Below, one piece after another: positions 1 through 5,684 of a stretch of DNA of 5,684 nt. Source of the DNA: Alphaproteobacteria bacterium. Its GTDB lineage: Bacteria; Pseudomonadota; Alphaproteobacteria; Micavibrionales; Micavibrionaceae. The stretch is taken from contig DAOWDF010000232.1 in assembly GCA_030639165.1 (NCBI GenBank), positions 1 through 5,684 on the forward strand, written 5' to 3'. The notes under the pieces were generated by a model, which saw only the letters and a list, made by a program, of their open reading frames with translations, did no database searches and was not told the DNA's origin. How positions within the stretch are numbered: position 1 is the stretch's first letter; the number at the start of each line of letters is the position of its first letter. The position numbers and the translations under genes are program-made.

Positions 1-71
1 ATAATTAAACCTTAAATATTACCTGACATATTTAAGATAGTGGACTCGCACTTTAGACAGAAAGTTATATT
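1..71. other. Gene-free leader upstream of cheA
   Basis: All three forward frames are closed within the first 15 bases (TAA at 2-4, 6-8 and 13-15). Any upstream gene therefore ends at or before here, and one of these stops could be its last codon. The stretch contains a perfect inverted repeat (11-36) and a weak purine run (58-64) ahead of the cheA start. I could not find a convincing -35/-10 pair. CTGACA at 23-28 resembles a -35, but no matching -10 lies at usual spacing. The main promoter may therefore lie left of the window or be of a different sigma class. Confidence 0.6.
11..36. repeat. Perfect 9-bp inverted repeat in the cheA leader
   Basis: CTTAAATAT (11-19) is matched exactly by ATATTTAAG (28-36), separated by eight bases (20-27). 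It lies 35 bases before the cheA start codon. The arms hold a single G-C pair each, so as RNA the hairpin would be weak. It is not followed by a T run, which argues against an intrinsic terminator. The spacing of the half-sites suits a dimeric DNA-binding protein, so an operator is possible, but short AT-rich inverted repeats also arise by chance in AT-rich DNA. Confidence 0.4.
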
Positions 72-2921
72 ATGGATGACCTGATTATTGAGTTTATAAC
101 AGAAACCAATGAGAGCCTCGAAGAGCTCGACCTTGATCTTGTTAACCTCGAAAAGAATCCTAATGATATAGATCTGCTCGGCAAGATCTTTCGTCTTATA
201 CATACAATAAAAGGGACTTGTGGTTTTTTAGGACTACCGCGCCTAGAAAAAGTAGCCCATCACGGAGAGAATGTTCTTGGAAAATTCCGTGATGGTGAAT
301 TGGAAGTTACCCCCTATTACGTTACATTGATTTTCGAATCTATTGATAAGATTAAATACATTGTCGGTGTAATTGAGGAAACAAGCTCCGAGCCTGAAGG
401 CAGTGATGAGGAGTTAATAGCCAAACTTGATGCGGCGTATGAAGGCAAAGAAATATCAGGTGAAGCCACTGATAATGACAGCCCAGCCGATGCAGCTGCT
501 CCAAAAGAGGAAAAGGCCGATATTGTTGTTCAGGAAAGAGGAATCGCGCCTGGAGATGCAACAATTGATGAGTTAGAAGCAGCATTTGCCGCCGCTCCTG
601 GTATGGATGGTATTGTAAACCCTGCTGATACTCAGGAAAAAGAAACCAATAAAGCCCCTGCCCCCGCTGCAGCTCCGCCACCTGTAAAACAAGACGTAGC
701 TAGTGACAACAAGGGCACGGCCAAAAAAGTTGCTACTAACAAGGTGTTAAGGGTTAGTGTTGACGTTCTTGAAGAATTAATGACAATGGTAAGTGAGCTT
801 GTTCTAACAAGAAACCAGCTCCTACAAATTGTCCGTTCACAGGGTGATACTGAATTTACCGCCCCTCTACAACGCCTAAATCATGTTGTATCTGAGCTAC
901 AAGAAGGTGTTATGAAGACCAGAATGCAACCTGTAGGTAATGCATGGTCAAAACTCCCTAGGATTATCCGTGACCTTGGTATGGAGCTGGACAAAAAGAT
1001 TGATCTGGTTATGAGCGGGCAGGACACAGAACTTGACCGTCAAGTTTTAGAACTAATAAAAGATCCGCTGACACATATGGTTAGAAACTCGGGTGATCAT
1101 GGCATTGAAATGCCTGAGCAGCGCGTCGCCGCTGGAAAACCGGAAACAGGTAAGATCTTACTGGAAGCATATCATGAAGGCGGTCATATCATCATAAAAA
1201 TATCTGATGATGGCAAAGGGCTATCCGAAGATAAGATTAAAGAAAAAATACTGAGCAATGGGCTGGCTACCCAAGAAGAAATCGATGACATGTCATCACA
1301 GCAAGTCCAGCAATTTATATTTGCTGCTGGATTTTCTACTGCCGAGAAAGTTACTGCGGTATCTGGTCGCGGTGTGGGCATGGACGTTGTTAGAACCAAT
1401 ATTGAAAAAATCGGTGGCTCCATAGATTTAAAATCAATTCAAGGTAAGGGATCGACATTTACTATTAAAATCCCTCTAACTCTAGCTATTGTTTCTGCAC
1501 TAATTGTTGAGGCTGCTGGTGAGCGCTTCGCAATTCCACAGTTATCTGTAAGCGAACTTGTTATGGTTTCTGATCATGGTGATAACCGAATAGAATATAT
1601 CAAGGGAACTCCTGTATTTCGTTTGCGCGATCGCTTATTGCCACTTGTCTCACTTGGAACTATTTTAGGGCTTAATGATGAGAAGGAATTTAATGAAGTA
1701 AAGGGTACTCCTGACAAATCCACAGACACCACAGGTGACTTATCTGCTGAAGATAGTGATGGTTCATCCGCCGATATTGAAAATGAAGTCTATGATAGTA
1801 AGAATCTGTTTCTTGTTATAACAAAAGTCGGAGGCTACGAGTTTGGCATTATAGTTGATCGTGTATTTGATACTGAAGAAATTGTTGTTAAGCCTGTTGC
1901 CAAAATGCTTAAGGAATTAACATTATTCTCGGGCAATACAATACTTGGTGACGGCAGCGTTATTATGATCCTTGATCCTAATGGCATTGCAAATGCAACT
2001 AAAAACTCTAGCGCAGCGTTAGAAGATAAAGATGACGCGCACAAGCAAGAACTGCACAGTGCTGATACTAACAGGAAAACCTCACTATTGATATTTAACG
2101 TTGGGGGGCAAACACCTAAAGCAGTCCCTCTTTCGCTTGTTGCTAGACTAGAAAATATCAAGACAAAGGATATTGAATATTCTAGCGGAAAAATGACCGT
2201 ACAATATCGTGGATCATTAATGCCATTAGTGCCGTTTGATTCTTCGGTTAATATTGAAGATGGCGGCGATAAGCCTGTGCTGGTATTCTCTGACAAAGAA
2301 CAGGCTATGGGCATTATAGTTGATGAAATAATTGATATTATCGAGGAACATGTTGATATCAAACTTAACGCCTCAGAAGGTGGGCTTGTTGGAAGCGCAA
2401 TTCTTAATGGCAAAGCAACAGATATTGTTGATATAACTTACTTCCTTGAGAGCGTTAATCAGACATGGTTCAAAGATCATGATGATACTCCATATGGTTC
2501 AGCTAAGGACGAGAAGCAGGATAACGGGAAGAAGAAGGTATTAATAGTTGATGACAGCCCATTTTTCCGCAATATGCTAACGCCAATATTAGGTGTTGAA
2601 GGTTATGAAGTGACAACACTGGAAAGACCTGCTGATGCACTTAAAATGTGCGAAGATGGGGTAATGTTCGATATAATAATTAGTGATATTGAAATGCCTG
2701 ACATAGATGGATTTGAATTTGCACAGCATATTAAACAGCCAGATAGCAAATGGTCTAATACTCCAGTTATTGCCCTGTCATCGCATGCAACTCCAGAAGA
2801 TATTGCACGCGGACAAGATGTAGGCTTTACTAATTATGTGGCTAAATTCGATAAGGACACATTGCTTAGCACATTGACGCAAGCATTAAATTCAACCAAC
2901 AAAATTTATCAAGAGGTATAA
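72..2921 (+). CDS. cheA: Hybrid chemotaxis histidine kinase CheA with C-terminal receiver (CheAY type), 949 aa
   Basis: Cytoplasmic kinase that turns chemoreceptor state into phosphate transfer to CheY and CheB. Domains in order: P1/HPt at about residues 1-105, with phosphoacceptor His44 in LIHTIKG; a low-complexity Ala/Pro/Glu/Lys linker at about 106-222, where a P2 domain would be expected but none is recognisable; P3 dimerisation helices at about 224-290; P4 ATPase with N box (H335, RN 338-339, DHGIE 342-346), DDGKG at 379-383 and GRGVGM at 432-437; a first CheW-like domain at about 472-642, interrupted by an acidic Ser/Asp-rich insert at about 536-576; a second CheW-like domain at about 668-795; and a receiver at about 820-940 with acidic pair D827/D828, phosphoacceptor D872, S903 and K925. 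Classical CheA is about 650 aa; the second CheW-like domain and the receiver explain the extra length. All catalytic residues are present. The start MDDLIIEFITETNESL matches the usual beginning of alphaproteobacterial homologues, although the preceding GAAAG (60-64) is a weak ribosome binding site. cheW follows after 2 bases. Identification is very secure. Confidence 0.97.
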   Translation: MDDLIIEFITETNESLEELDLDLVNLEKNPNDIDLLGKIFRLIHTIKGTCGFLGLPRLEKVAHHGENVLGKFRDGELEVTPYYVTLIFESIDKIKYIVGVIEETSSEPEGSDEELIAKLDAAYEGKEISGEATDNDSPADAAAPKEEKADIVVQERGIAPGDATIDELEAAFAAAPGMDGIVNPADTQEKETNKAPAPAAAPPPVKQDVASDNKGTAKKVATNKVLRVSVDVLEELMTMVSELVLTRNQLLQIVRSQGDTEFTAPLQRLNHVVSELQEGVMKTRMQPVGNAWSKLPRIIRDLGMELDKKIDLVMSGQDTELDRQVLELIKDPLTHMVRNSGDHGIEMPEQRVAAGKPETGKILLEAYHEGGHIIIKISDDGKGLSEDKIKEKILSNGLATQEEIDDMSSQQVQQFIFAAGFSTAEKVTAVSGRGVGMDVVRTNIEKIGGSIDLKSIQGKGSTFTIKIPLTLAIVSALIVEAAGERFAIPQLSVSELVMVSDHGDNRIEYIKGTPVFRLRDRLLPLVSLGTILGLNDEKEFNEVKGTPDKSTDTTGDLSAEDSDGSSADIENEVYDSKNLFLVITKVGGYEFGIIVDRVFDTEEIVVKPVAKMLKELTLFSGNTILGDGSVIMILDPNGIANATKNSSAALEDKDDAHKQELHSADTNRKTSLLIFNVGGQTPKAVPLSLVARLENIKTKDIEYSSGKMTVQYRGSLMPLVPFDSSVNIEDGGDKPVLVFSDKEQAMGIIVDEIIDIIEEHVDIKLNASEGGLVGSAILNGKATDIVDITYFLESVNQTWFKDHDDTPYGSAKDEKQDNGKKKVLIVDDSPFFRNMLTPILGVEGYEVTTLERPADALKMCEDGVMFDIIISDIEMPDIDGFEFAQHIKQPDSKWSNTPVIALSSHATPEDIARGQDVGFTNYVAKFDKDTLLSTLTQALNSTNKIYQEV
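2911..2916 (+). promoter_or_regulatory. Ribosome binding site of cheW inside the cheA 3' end
   Basis: AAGAGG lies within the last cheA codons and ends seven bases before the cheW ATG, a good Shine-Dalgarno distance. It fixes the cheW start at 2924 and, with the 2-base gap after the cheA stop, points to coupled translation of kinase and adaptor. Confidence 0.65.
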
Positions 2922-2923
2922 TA

Positions 2924-3388
2924 ATGCACGATATAGCAGAAGAAACAGCTTTAGATAGTATCTCTAAAGATTACCTTACAATAATGATAGCTGGGCAGCG
3001 CTTTGGCATAGAGGTGCTTCAGGTTCAAGATGTATTGCGTGAACAGAAAGTAACGCGCATTCCTCTTGCTTCATCGGAAGTTGCTGGATCACTAAACCTT
3101 AGAGGTAGAATTGTCACAGCAATTGATGTCAGAAAAAAGTTGAATCTTCCAGACAGGCAGGAAGGTGATACCAGTATGAGTGTTGTTGTTGAGCACGAAG
3201 ATGAACTATTCAGCCTTATAATAGATAGGGTTGGAGAAGTTATTAGCCTGAAGAATGAAGTATTTGAAAAAAACCCAGGCACATTAGATTCTGCATGGAA
3301 GGATATATCAACTGGTATATATCAGTTACAAGATGACCTTCTAGTTATAGTAGATGTATCTAAACTACTTGATGTTATAGGGAAATAA
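2924..3388 (+). CDS. cheW: Chemotaxis coupling protein CheW, 154 aa
   Basis: Cytoplasmic adaptor that links chemoreceptor tips to the CheA CheW-like domain and allows receptors to control kinase activity. A single CheW domain fills about residues 16-152. Visible signatures are the opening strand YLTIMIAGQRFGIEV, then VLREQKVTRIP, the hallmark NLRG at 58-61 followed by RIVTAIDVR, then LIIDRVGEV, and a closing strand LLVIVDVSKLLDV. R60 of NLRG corresponds to the conserved arginine of the receptor-binding surface. The length is normal for a stand-alone CheW (about 150-170 aa). The start is only two bases after the cheA stop and follows an AAGAGG ribosome binding site inside the last cheA codons, so the two genes are almost certainly co-transcribed and probably translationally coupled. 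TAIDVR in place of the commoner PVIDLR looks alphaproteobacterial. A CheW-like fragment of another protein is ruled out because the domain is complete and stands alone. Confidence 0.96.
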   Translation: MHDIAEETALDSISKDYLTIMIAGQRFGIEVLQVQDVLREQKVTRIPLASSEVAGSLNLRGRIVTAIDVRKKLNLPDRQEGDTSMSVVVEHEDELFSLIIDRVGEVISLKNEVFEKNPGTLDSAWKDISTGIYQLQDDLLVIVDVSKLLDVIGK

Positions 3389-3400
3389 ATGTTCATATAA

Positions 3401-3429
3401 TTTACAATTTGTTTATCTTTTTGTAATAT
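3401..3429 (+). promoter_or_regulatory. Candidate sigma-70-like internal promoter for cheY
   Basis: TTTACA (3401-3406) matches the -35 consensus at five of six positions. TAATAT (3424-3429) matches the -10 consensus at four of six. They are separated by exactly 17 bases, the optimal spacing. Transcription would begin near 3436, about 30 bases before cheY and upstream of its ribosome binding site. The gap is very AT-rich, so a chance match is a real possibility. Confidence 0.35.
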
Positions 3430-3454
3430 TATCATCATGACCAATTAATCTGGT

Positions 3455-3460
3455 AAAGGA
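3455..3460 (+). promoter_or_regulatory. Ribosome binding site of cheY
   Basis: AAAGGA ends six bases before the cheY ATG at 3467. It is one of the clearest Shine-Dalgarno sites in the window and supports this start. The only other ATG in the same frame upstream (3437) meets a stop after three codons. Confidence 0.65.
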
Positions 3461-3466
3461 AAATAA

Positions 3467-3844
3467 ATGAAATCTTGTTTAATAGTTGATGATAGCCGCG
3501 TTGTAAGAAAAGTGGCTAGTCGCATTGCACACGAGCTAGGATTTGAATGCTTGGAAGCTGAGGATGGGCAAAAAGCCTATGATCAATGCCAATTATCAAT
3601 GCCTGATGCTATTATTCTAGATTGGAATATGCCGATAATGAACGGTATTGAATTCCTTGAAAAACTAAGGGGAATGGATAATGGTCAGCACCCAAAGGTT
3701 GTTTTTTGTACCACTGAAAATGACATGTCTCATATACAACGCGCCATGCAAGCTGGCGCAAATGAGTACATAATGAAGCCATTTGATAGCGAAATTATAA
3801 AGTCAAAATTCATTCATATTGGATTACTAGAAAACGAATCCTAA
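3467..3844 (+). CDS. cheY: Single-domain chemotaxis response regulator CheY, 125 aa
   Basis: Diffusible receiver that accepts phosphate from CheA and, in the family, binds the flagellar switch. The protein is one receiver domain with no output domain: acidic pocket D8/D9 in LIVDDSR, phosphoacceptor D52 in LDWNMP, switch threonine T82 in FCTTEND, aromatic switch Y101 and conserved K104 followed by P105. All active-site residues are present, so it should be phosphorylatable. The segments VVRKVA, DWNMPIMNGIEFL, CTTENDM and GANEYIMKPFDSEIIKSKF closely match my recollection of alphaproteobacterial CheY from major chemotaxis operons. It is only distantly like the receiver fused to CheA here, apart from the shared VDDS and phosphosite motifs. 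A clear AAAGGA site six bases upstream fixes the start. The 78-bp gap before it is the largest in the cluster and holds a candidate promoter, so cheY may have its own transcription as well as operon read-through. Confidence 0.95.
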   Translation: MKSCLIVDDSRVVRKVASRIAHELGFECLEAEDGQKAYDQCQLSMPDAIILDWNMPIMNGIEFLEKLRGMDNGQHPKVVFCTTENDMSHIQRAMQAGANEYIMKPFDSEIIKSKFIHIGLLENES

Positions 3845-3857
3845 GATACAGCACCAG

Positions 3858-3875
3858 TACTAACTTAAGTAAGTA
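3858..3875. repeat. 18-bp near-perfect palindrome between cheY and cheB
   Basis: TACTAACTTAAGTAAGTA is symmetric about the 3866/3867 boundary at eight of nine base pairs; only A3862/A3871 fails to pair. It sits 13 bases after the cheY stop and 10 bases before the cheB start, where a ribosome binding site would be expected. With no loop it cannot form a stable RNA hairpin as written, so a protein-binding dyad is the more natural reading, with chance as the alternative. No T run follows, so it is not a typical terminator. Confidence 0.4.
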
Positions 3876-3885
3876 AATTAACACC

Positions 3886-4995
3886 ATGAGCCAAGACAAT
3901 AAAATTACCGTTATATTAGTTGATGATTCTAGCGTAATTAGAAGTGCTATATCAAGAATCCTAACGACTGATGTTGATATAGAAATCGTAGGAACTGCAG
4001 TAAATGGCGCCCTAGCGATATCTTTAGCGCAGGTAAAAAAACCTAATGTTATTATCTTGGATATTGAGATGCCTGTCATGGACGGCCTCACAGCGATACC
4101 AGGAATATTAAAAGCATCACCAGAAACTAAAATCATTATGTGCTCAAGCTTAACAGCAAAAGGAGCCAACACATCTATTAAAGCAATGTCTCTGGGAGCT
4201 GTTGACTGCATTGTAAAACCAAGCAGCGCACAAGATACAGGCAAAGACTCATACTTTCATAGAAATTTACTAAGCCTCGTAAAAACACTCGGGATCTCGT
4301 CAAAGAAAACAGCAGAGAAAATACGGCCTATAATAGCACAAAAAGTTAATACAACAGGATCTAAAACATCACTAACAACGCCTCAATGCACATCCTACAA
4401 ACTTAAAAATGATATTCATTCATATAAAGGTAAGCCAAAAATAATAGCTATTGGTAGCTCAACCGGAGGTCCGCAAGCTTTATTTAATGTTTTAAAAAGC
4501 TTGGGAAAGCCAAATGTACCTATTGTTATTACACAGCATATGCCAGCGACGTTTACTAAAATACTCGCACAGCATATAACCGAAAATACTGGCATTACCG
4601 CCCATGAGGGTGAAGATGGTATGATTGTTGAAGATGGTAAAGCCTATGTAGCGCCTGGAGGCAAACATATGCTATTTGAAAATGATGCCGGCAAACTTAG
4701 AATAAAGCTTGATGATGGAGCAAATGAAAATTATTGCAAACCATCAGTAGACCCAATGCTCCGCTCCCTTATAAAAATATATAAGAATGAAATTTTATGT
4801 GTCATCCTAACAGGAATGGGGCAGGATGGTCTTTTAGGCGCACGTGCGTTATCTGACCTTGGTGGGCTAATATTTGCACAGGATGAACAAACCAGTGTTG
4901 TGTGGGGCATGCCTGGCGCTGTAGCAAATGATGGAATATGCTCTAAAGTATTACCGCTTGATAATATTGGGGCAAGCATAAGAGAAACACTATAA
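3886..4995 (+). CDS. cheB: Protein-glutamate methylesterase/glutamine deamidase CheB, 369 aa
   Basis: Phosphorylation-activated enzyme that hydrolyses receptor glutamyl methyl esters, and in many species deamidates receptor glutamines, opposing CheR during adaptation. The N-terminal receiver (about residues 6-125) has D13/D14, phosphoacceptor D59 in LDIEMP, S87 in MCSSLT and K111 in VKPS. A Lys/Thr/Ser-rich linker of about 60 residues (about 122-183) follows. The C-terminal esterase domain (about 184-368) has the catalytic Ser-His-Asp set: S192 in GSSTGGP, H218 in TQHMP and D314 in GMGQDG. It ends with the typical VWGMPGAVA segment and closing helix. Length is usual for the family (about 350-380 aa). 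The start at MSQDNKITVILVDDSS puts the first receiver strand where expected, but no good ribosome binding site precedes it. The gene sits 41 bases after cheY and 27 bases before cheR, its functional antagonist. Confidence 0.96.
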   Translation: MSQDNKITVILVDDSSVIRSAISRILTTDVDIEIVGTAVNGALAISLAQVKKPNVIILDIEMPVMDGLTAIPGILKASPETKIIMCSSLTAKGANTSIKAMSLGAVDCIVKPSSAQDTGKDSYFHRNLLSLVKTLGISSKKTAEKIRPIIAQKVNTTGSKTSLTTPQCTSYKLKNDIHSYKGKPKIIAIGSSTGGPQALFNVLKSLGKPNVPIVITQHMPATFTKILAQHITENTGITAHEGEDGMIVEDGKAYVAPGGKHMLFENDAGKLRIKLDDGANENYCKPSVDPMLRSLIKIYKNEILCVILTGMGQDGLLGARALSDLGGLIFAQDEQTSVVWGMPGAVANDGICSKVLPLDNIGASIRETL

Positions 4996-5007
4996 TAATT
5001 TATAGAC

Positions 5008-5014
5008 AAGAAAG
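5008..5014 (+). promoter_or_regulatory. Probable ribosome binding site of cheR
   Basis: AAGAAAG (about 5008-5014) ends eight bases before the ATG at 5023. The match is only moderate, but spacing is normal and no alternative start lies nearby. The protein beginning MNIADFDIYQVLLRENSG fits the usual CheR N-terminus. Confidence 0.4.
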
Positions 5015-5022
5015 ACTATAAA

Positions 5023-5684
5023 ATGAATATTGCTGATTTTGATATTTACCAAGTACTACTTAGAGAAAATTCTGGTTTAGTTATAAACCAGGATAAATCC
5101 TACTTGCTAGATTCACGCCTTAACCCAGTAGCAAAGAAATGGGGTTATGCGGATATAGTAGGTATGACCACTGCATTACGAGGAATGCCTTCAAAAGATT
5201 TAGTAACGGATATTATTGAAGCCATGACAACTAATGAAACCTCATTCTTCCGCGATTCAAACCCATTTGAAATATTCAAAAAAGTGACCTTGCCATACTA
5301 TGCAAAAACTAACAGGCCTAATAAAAAGCTAAGGATCTGGTGTGCCGCGGCAGCTAGTGGGCAAGAGCCCTACTCCATAGCCATGACAATCAAGGAAGAA
5401 GAGGCGAAAATGCCTGGCTGGAAGTTCGAGATAGTAGCTACAGATATCTCTCATGAAATTCTGGATAAGGCAAAAGAAGGCAGTTACTCTCAATTTGAAG
5501 TACAGCGCGGCTTGCCTATAACTCATTTAATGAAATATTTCACTCAAGAAGGTGATAAATGGGATGTTAATAAAAACCTTAAGGATATGGTTCAGTATAA
5601 ATACTTCAACCTACTAGACGGCATGGCAGGCCTTGGGAAATTTGATGTTATATTCTGCCGAAATGTCCTTATCTATTTTGATGC
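5023..5684 (+). CDS. cheR: Chemoreceptor glutamate methyltransferase CheR, 5' part (about 220 codons), cut by window edge
   Basis: Transfers methyl groups from S-adenosylmethionine to glutamates on chemoreceptors, balancing CheB. Reading from the ATG gives an open frame to the right edge with no stop. The helical N-terminal domain is at about residues 1-80 and contains MTTNETSFFRD (68-78), the CheR hallmark. The SAM-dependent methyltransferase fold starts at LRIWCAAAASGQEPYSIAM (103-121, glycine-rich motif I with E115). It continues with ATDIS (139-143, the expected SAM-binding acidic residue D141) and FDVIFCRNVLIYFD (207-220). Motif I commonly reads AACSTGQEPYS; here alanine replaces the cysteine, a variant I believe also occurs in other alphaproteobacteria. 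Full-length CheR is about 270-290 aa, so some 50-70 residues lie outside the window; this is an edge effect, not a truncated gene. A modest AAGAAAG ribosome binding site lies eight bases before the start. Confidence 0.95.
   Translation, partial: MNIADFDIYQVLLRENSGLVINQDKSYLLDSRLNPVAKKWGYADIVGMTTALRGMPSKDLVTDIIEAMTTNETSFFRDSNPFEIFKKVTLPYYAKTNRPNKKLRIWCAAAASGQEPYSIAMTIKEEEAKMPGWKFEIVATDISHEILDKAKEGSYSQFEVQRGLPITHLMKYFTQEGDKWDVNKNLKDMVQYKYFNLLDGMAGLGKFDVIFCRNVLIYFD

Noticed and set aside
352..681. 109-codon - strand open frame rich in Leu, Gln and His
   Set aside because: The unusual composition is the reverse complement of the Ala/Pro/Glu/Lys-rich CheA linker; no independent support as a gene.
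1679..1800. Acidic Ser/Asp-rich segment in the first CheW-like domain, considered as a possible insertion element remnant or frameshift
   Set aside because: The reading frame is continuous, the domain resumes with LFLVITKVGGYEFGIIVDRV exactly as expected, and I recall similar variable inserts at this loop in alphaproteobacterial CheAs.
1835..2413. 192-codon open frame on the - strand inside cheA
   Set aside because: It is antisense to the two CheW-like domains of a clearly functional cheA, has a Ser/Ile/Leu-rich composition typical of a reversed coding frame, and shows no recognisable domain.
3389..3400. ATG directly following the cheW stop, giving a three-codon reading frame (a second one starts at 3437)
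   Set aside because: Too short to be a gene and without its own ribosome binding site; such ATGs are expected by chance.
3440..3454. ACCA...TGGT short inverted repeat just before the cheY ribosome binding site
   Set aside because: Only four base pairs with a seven-base loop, too weak to support a hairpin or operator.
3810..4244. 144-codon open frame on the - strand over the cheB receiver
   Set aside because: It mirrors the conserved cheB coding sequence, shows no recognisable domain, and its Ile/Leu/Val-rich stretches are antisense to receiver codons and not evidence of a membrane protein.
1..5684. A previously undescribed system
   Set aside because: All five genes are recognisable chemotaxis components with intact active sites in a known gene order; nothing in the window needs a new type of system to explain it.

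Overview
The window is one block of chemotaxis signalling genes, all on the + strand, in the order cheA (72-2921), cheW (2924-3388), cheY (3467-3844), cheB (3886-4995), cheR (5023 to beyond the right edge). The gaps are 2, 78, 41 and 27 bases. No gene on the - strand, RNA gene, mobile element or CRISPR array is supported. No stretch over 300 bases lacks a gene.

The organism is most likely an AT-rich alphaproteobacterium. This is inferred from protein signatures recalled from that class, not from a search. They include the CheA phosphotransfer segment around TIKGTCGFLGLPRLEKVAHH, a CheA with two CheW-like domains and a C-terminal receiver (a 'CheAY'), the CheW motif NLRGRIVTAIDVR, and a CheY containing DWNMP, CTTEND and ANEYIMKPFDSEII. 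The A-W-Y-B-R order also matches chemotaxis operons known from that class, such as the Che1-type clusters of Azospirillum and its relatives. AT-rich codon use is even across all five genes, so nothing looks recently acquired.

Region by region: bases 1-71 are a short leader with no gene, carrying a perfect 9-bp inverted repeat. The first 2.85 kb encode the hybrid kinase, followed almost without a gap by the coupling protein. The 78-bp cheW-cheY gap holds a candidate sigma-70-like promoter and a clear ribosome binding site. The 41-bp cheY-cheB gap holds an 18-bp near-palindrome but no good ribosome binding site. The cheB-cheR gap is plain. The window ends inside cheR, after about 220 codons.

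How the genes work together (family knowledge): chemoreceptors, not encoded here, control CheA through CheW. CheA autophosphorylates on His44 and passes phosphate to CheY (motor control), to CheB (receptor demethylation) and probably to its own C-terminal receiver. CheR adds the receptor methyl groups that CheB removes. No cheZ, cheD or receptor gene is visible, so the CheA receiver could act as a phosphate sink. The system is a known type. The points worth a second look are the CheA architecture, its missing P2 domain, and the intergenic regulatory candidates.
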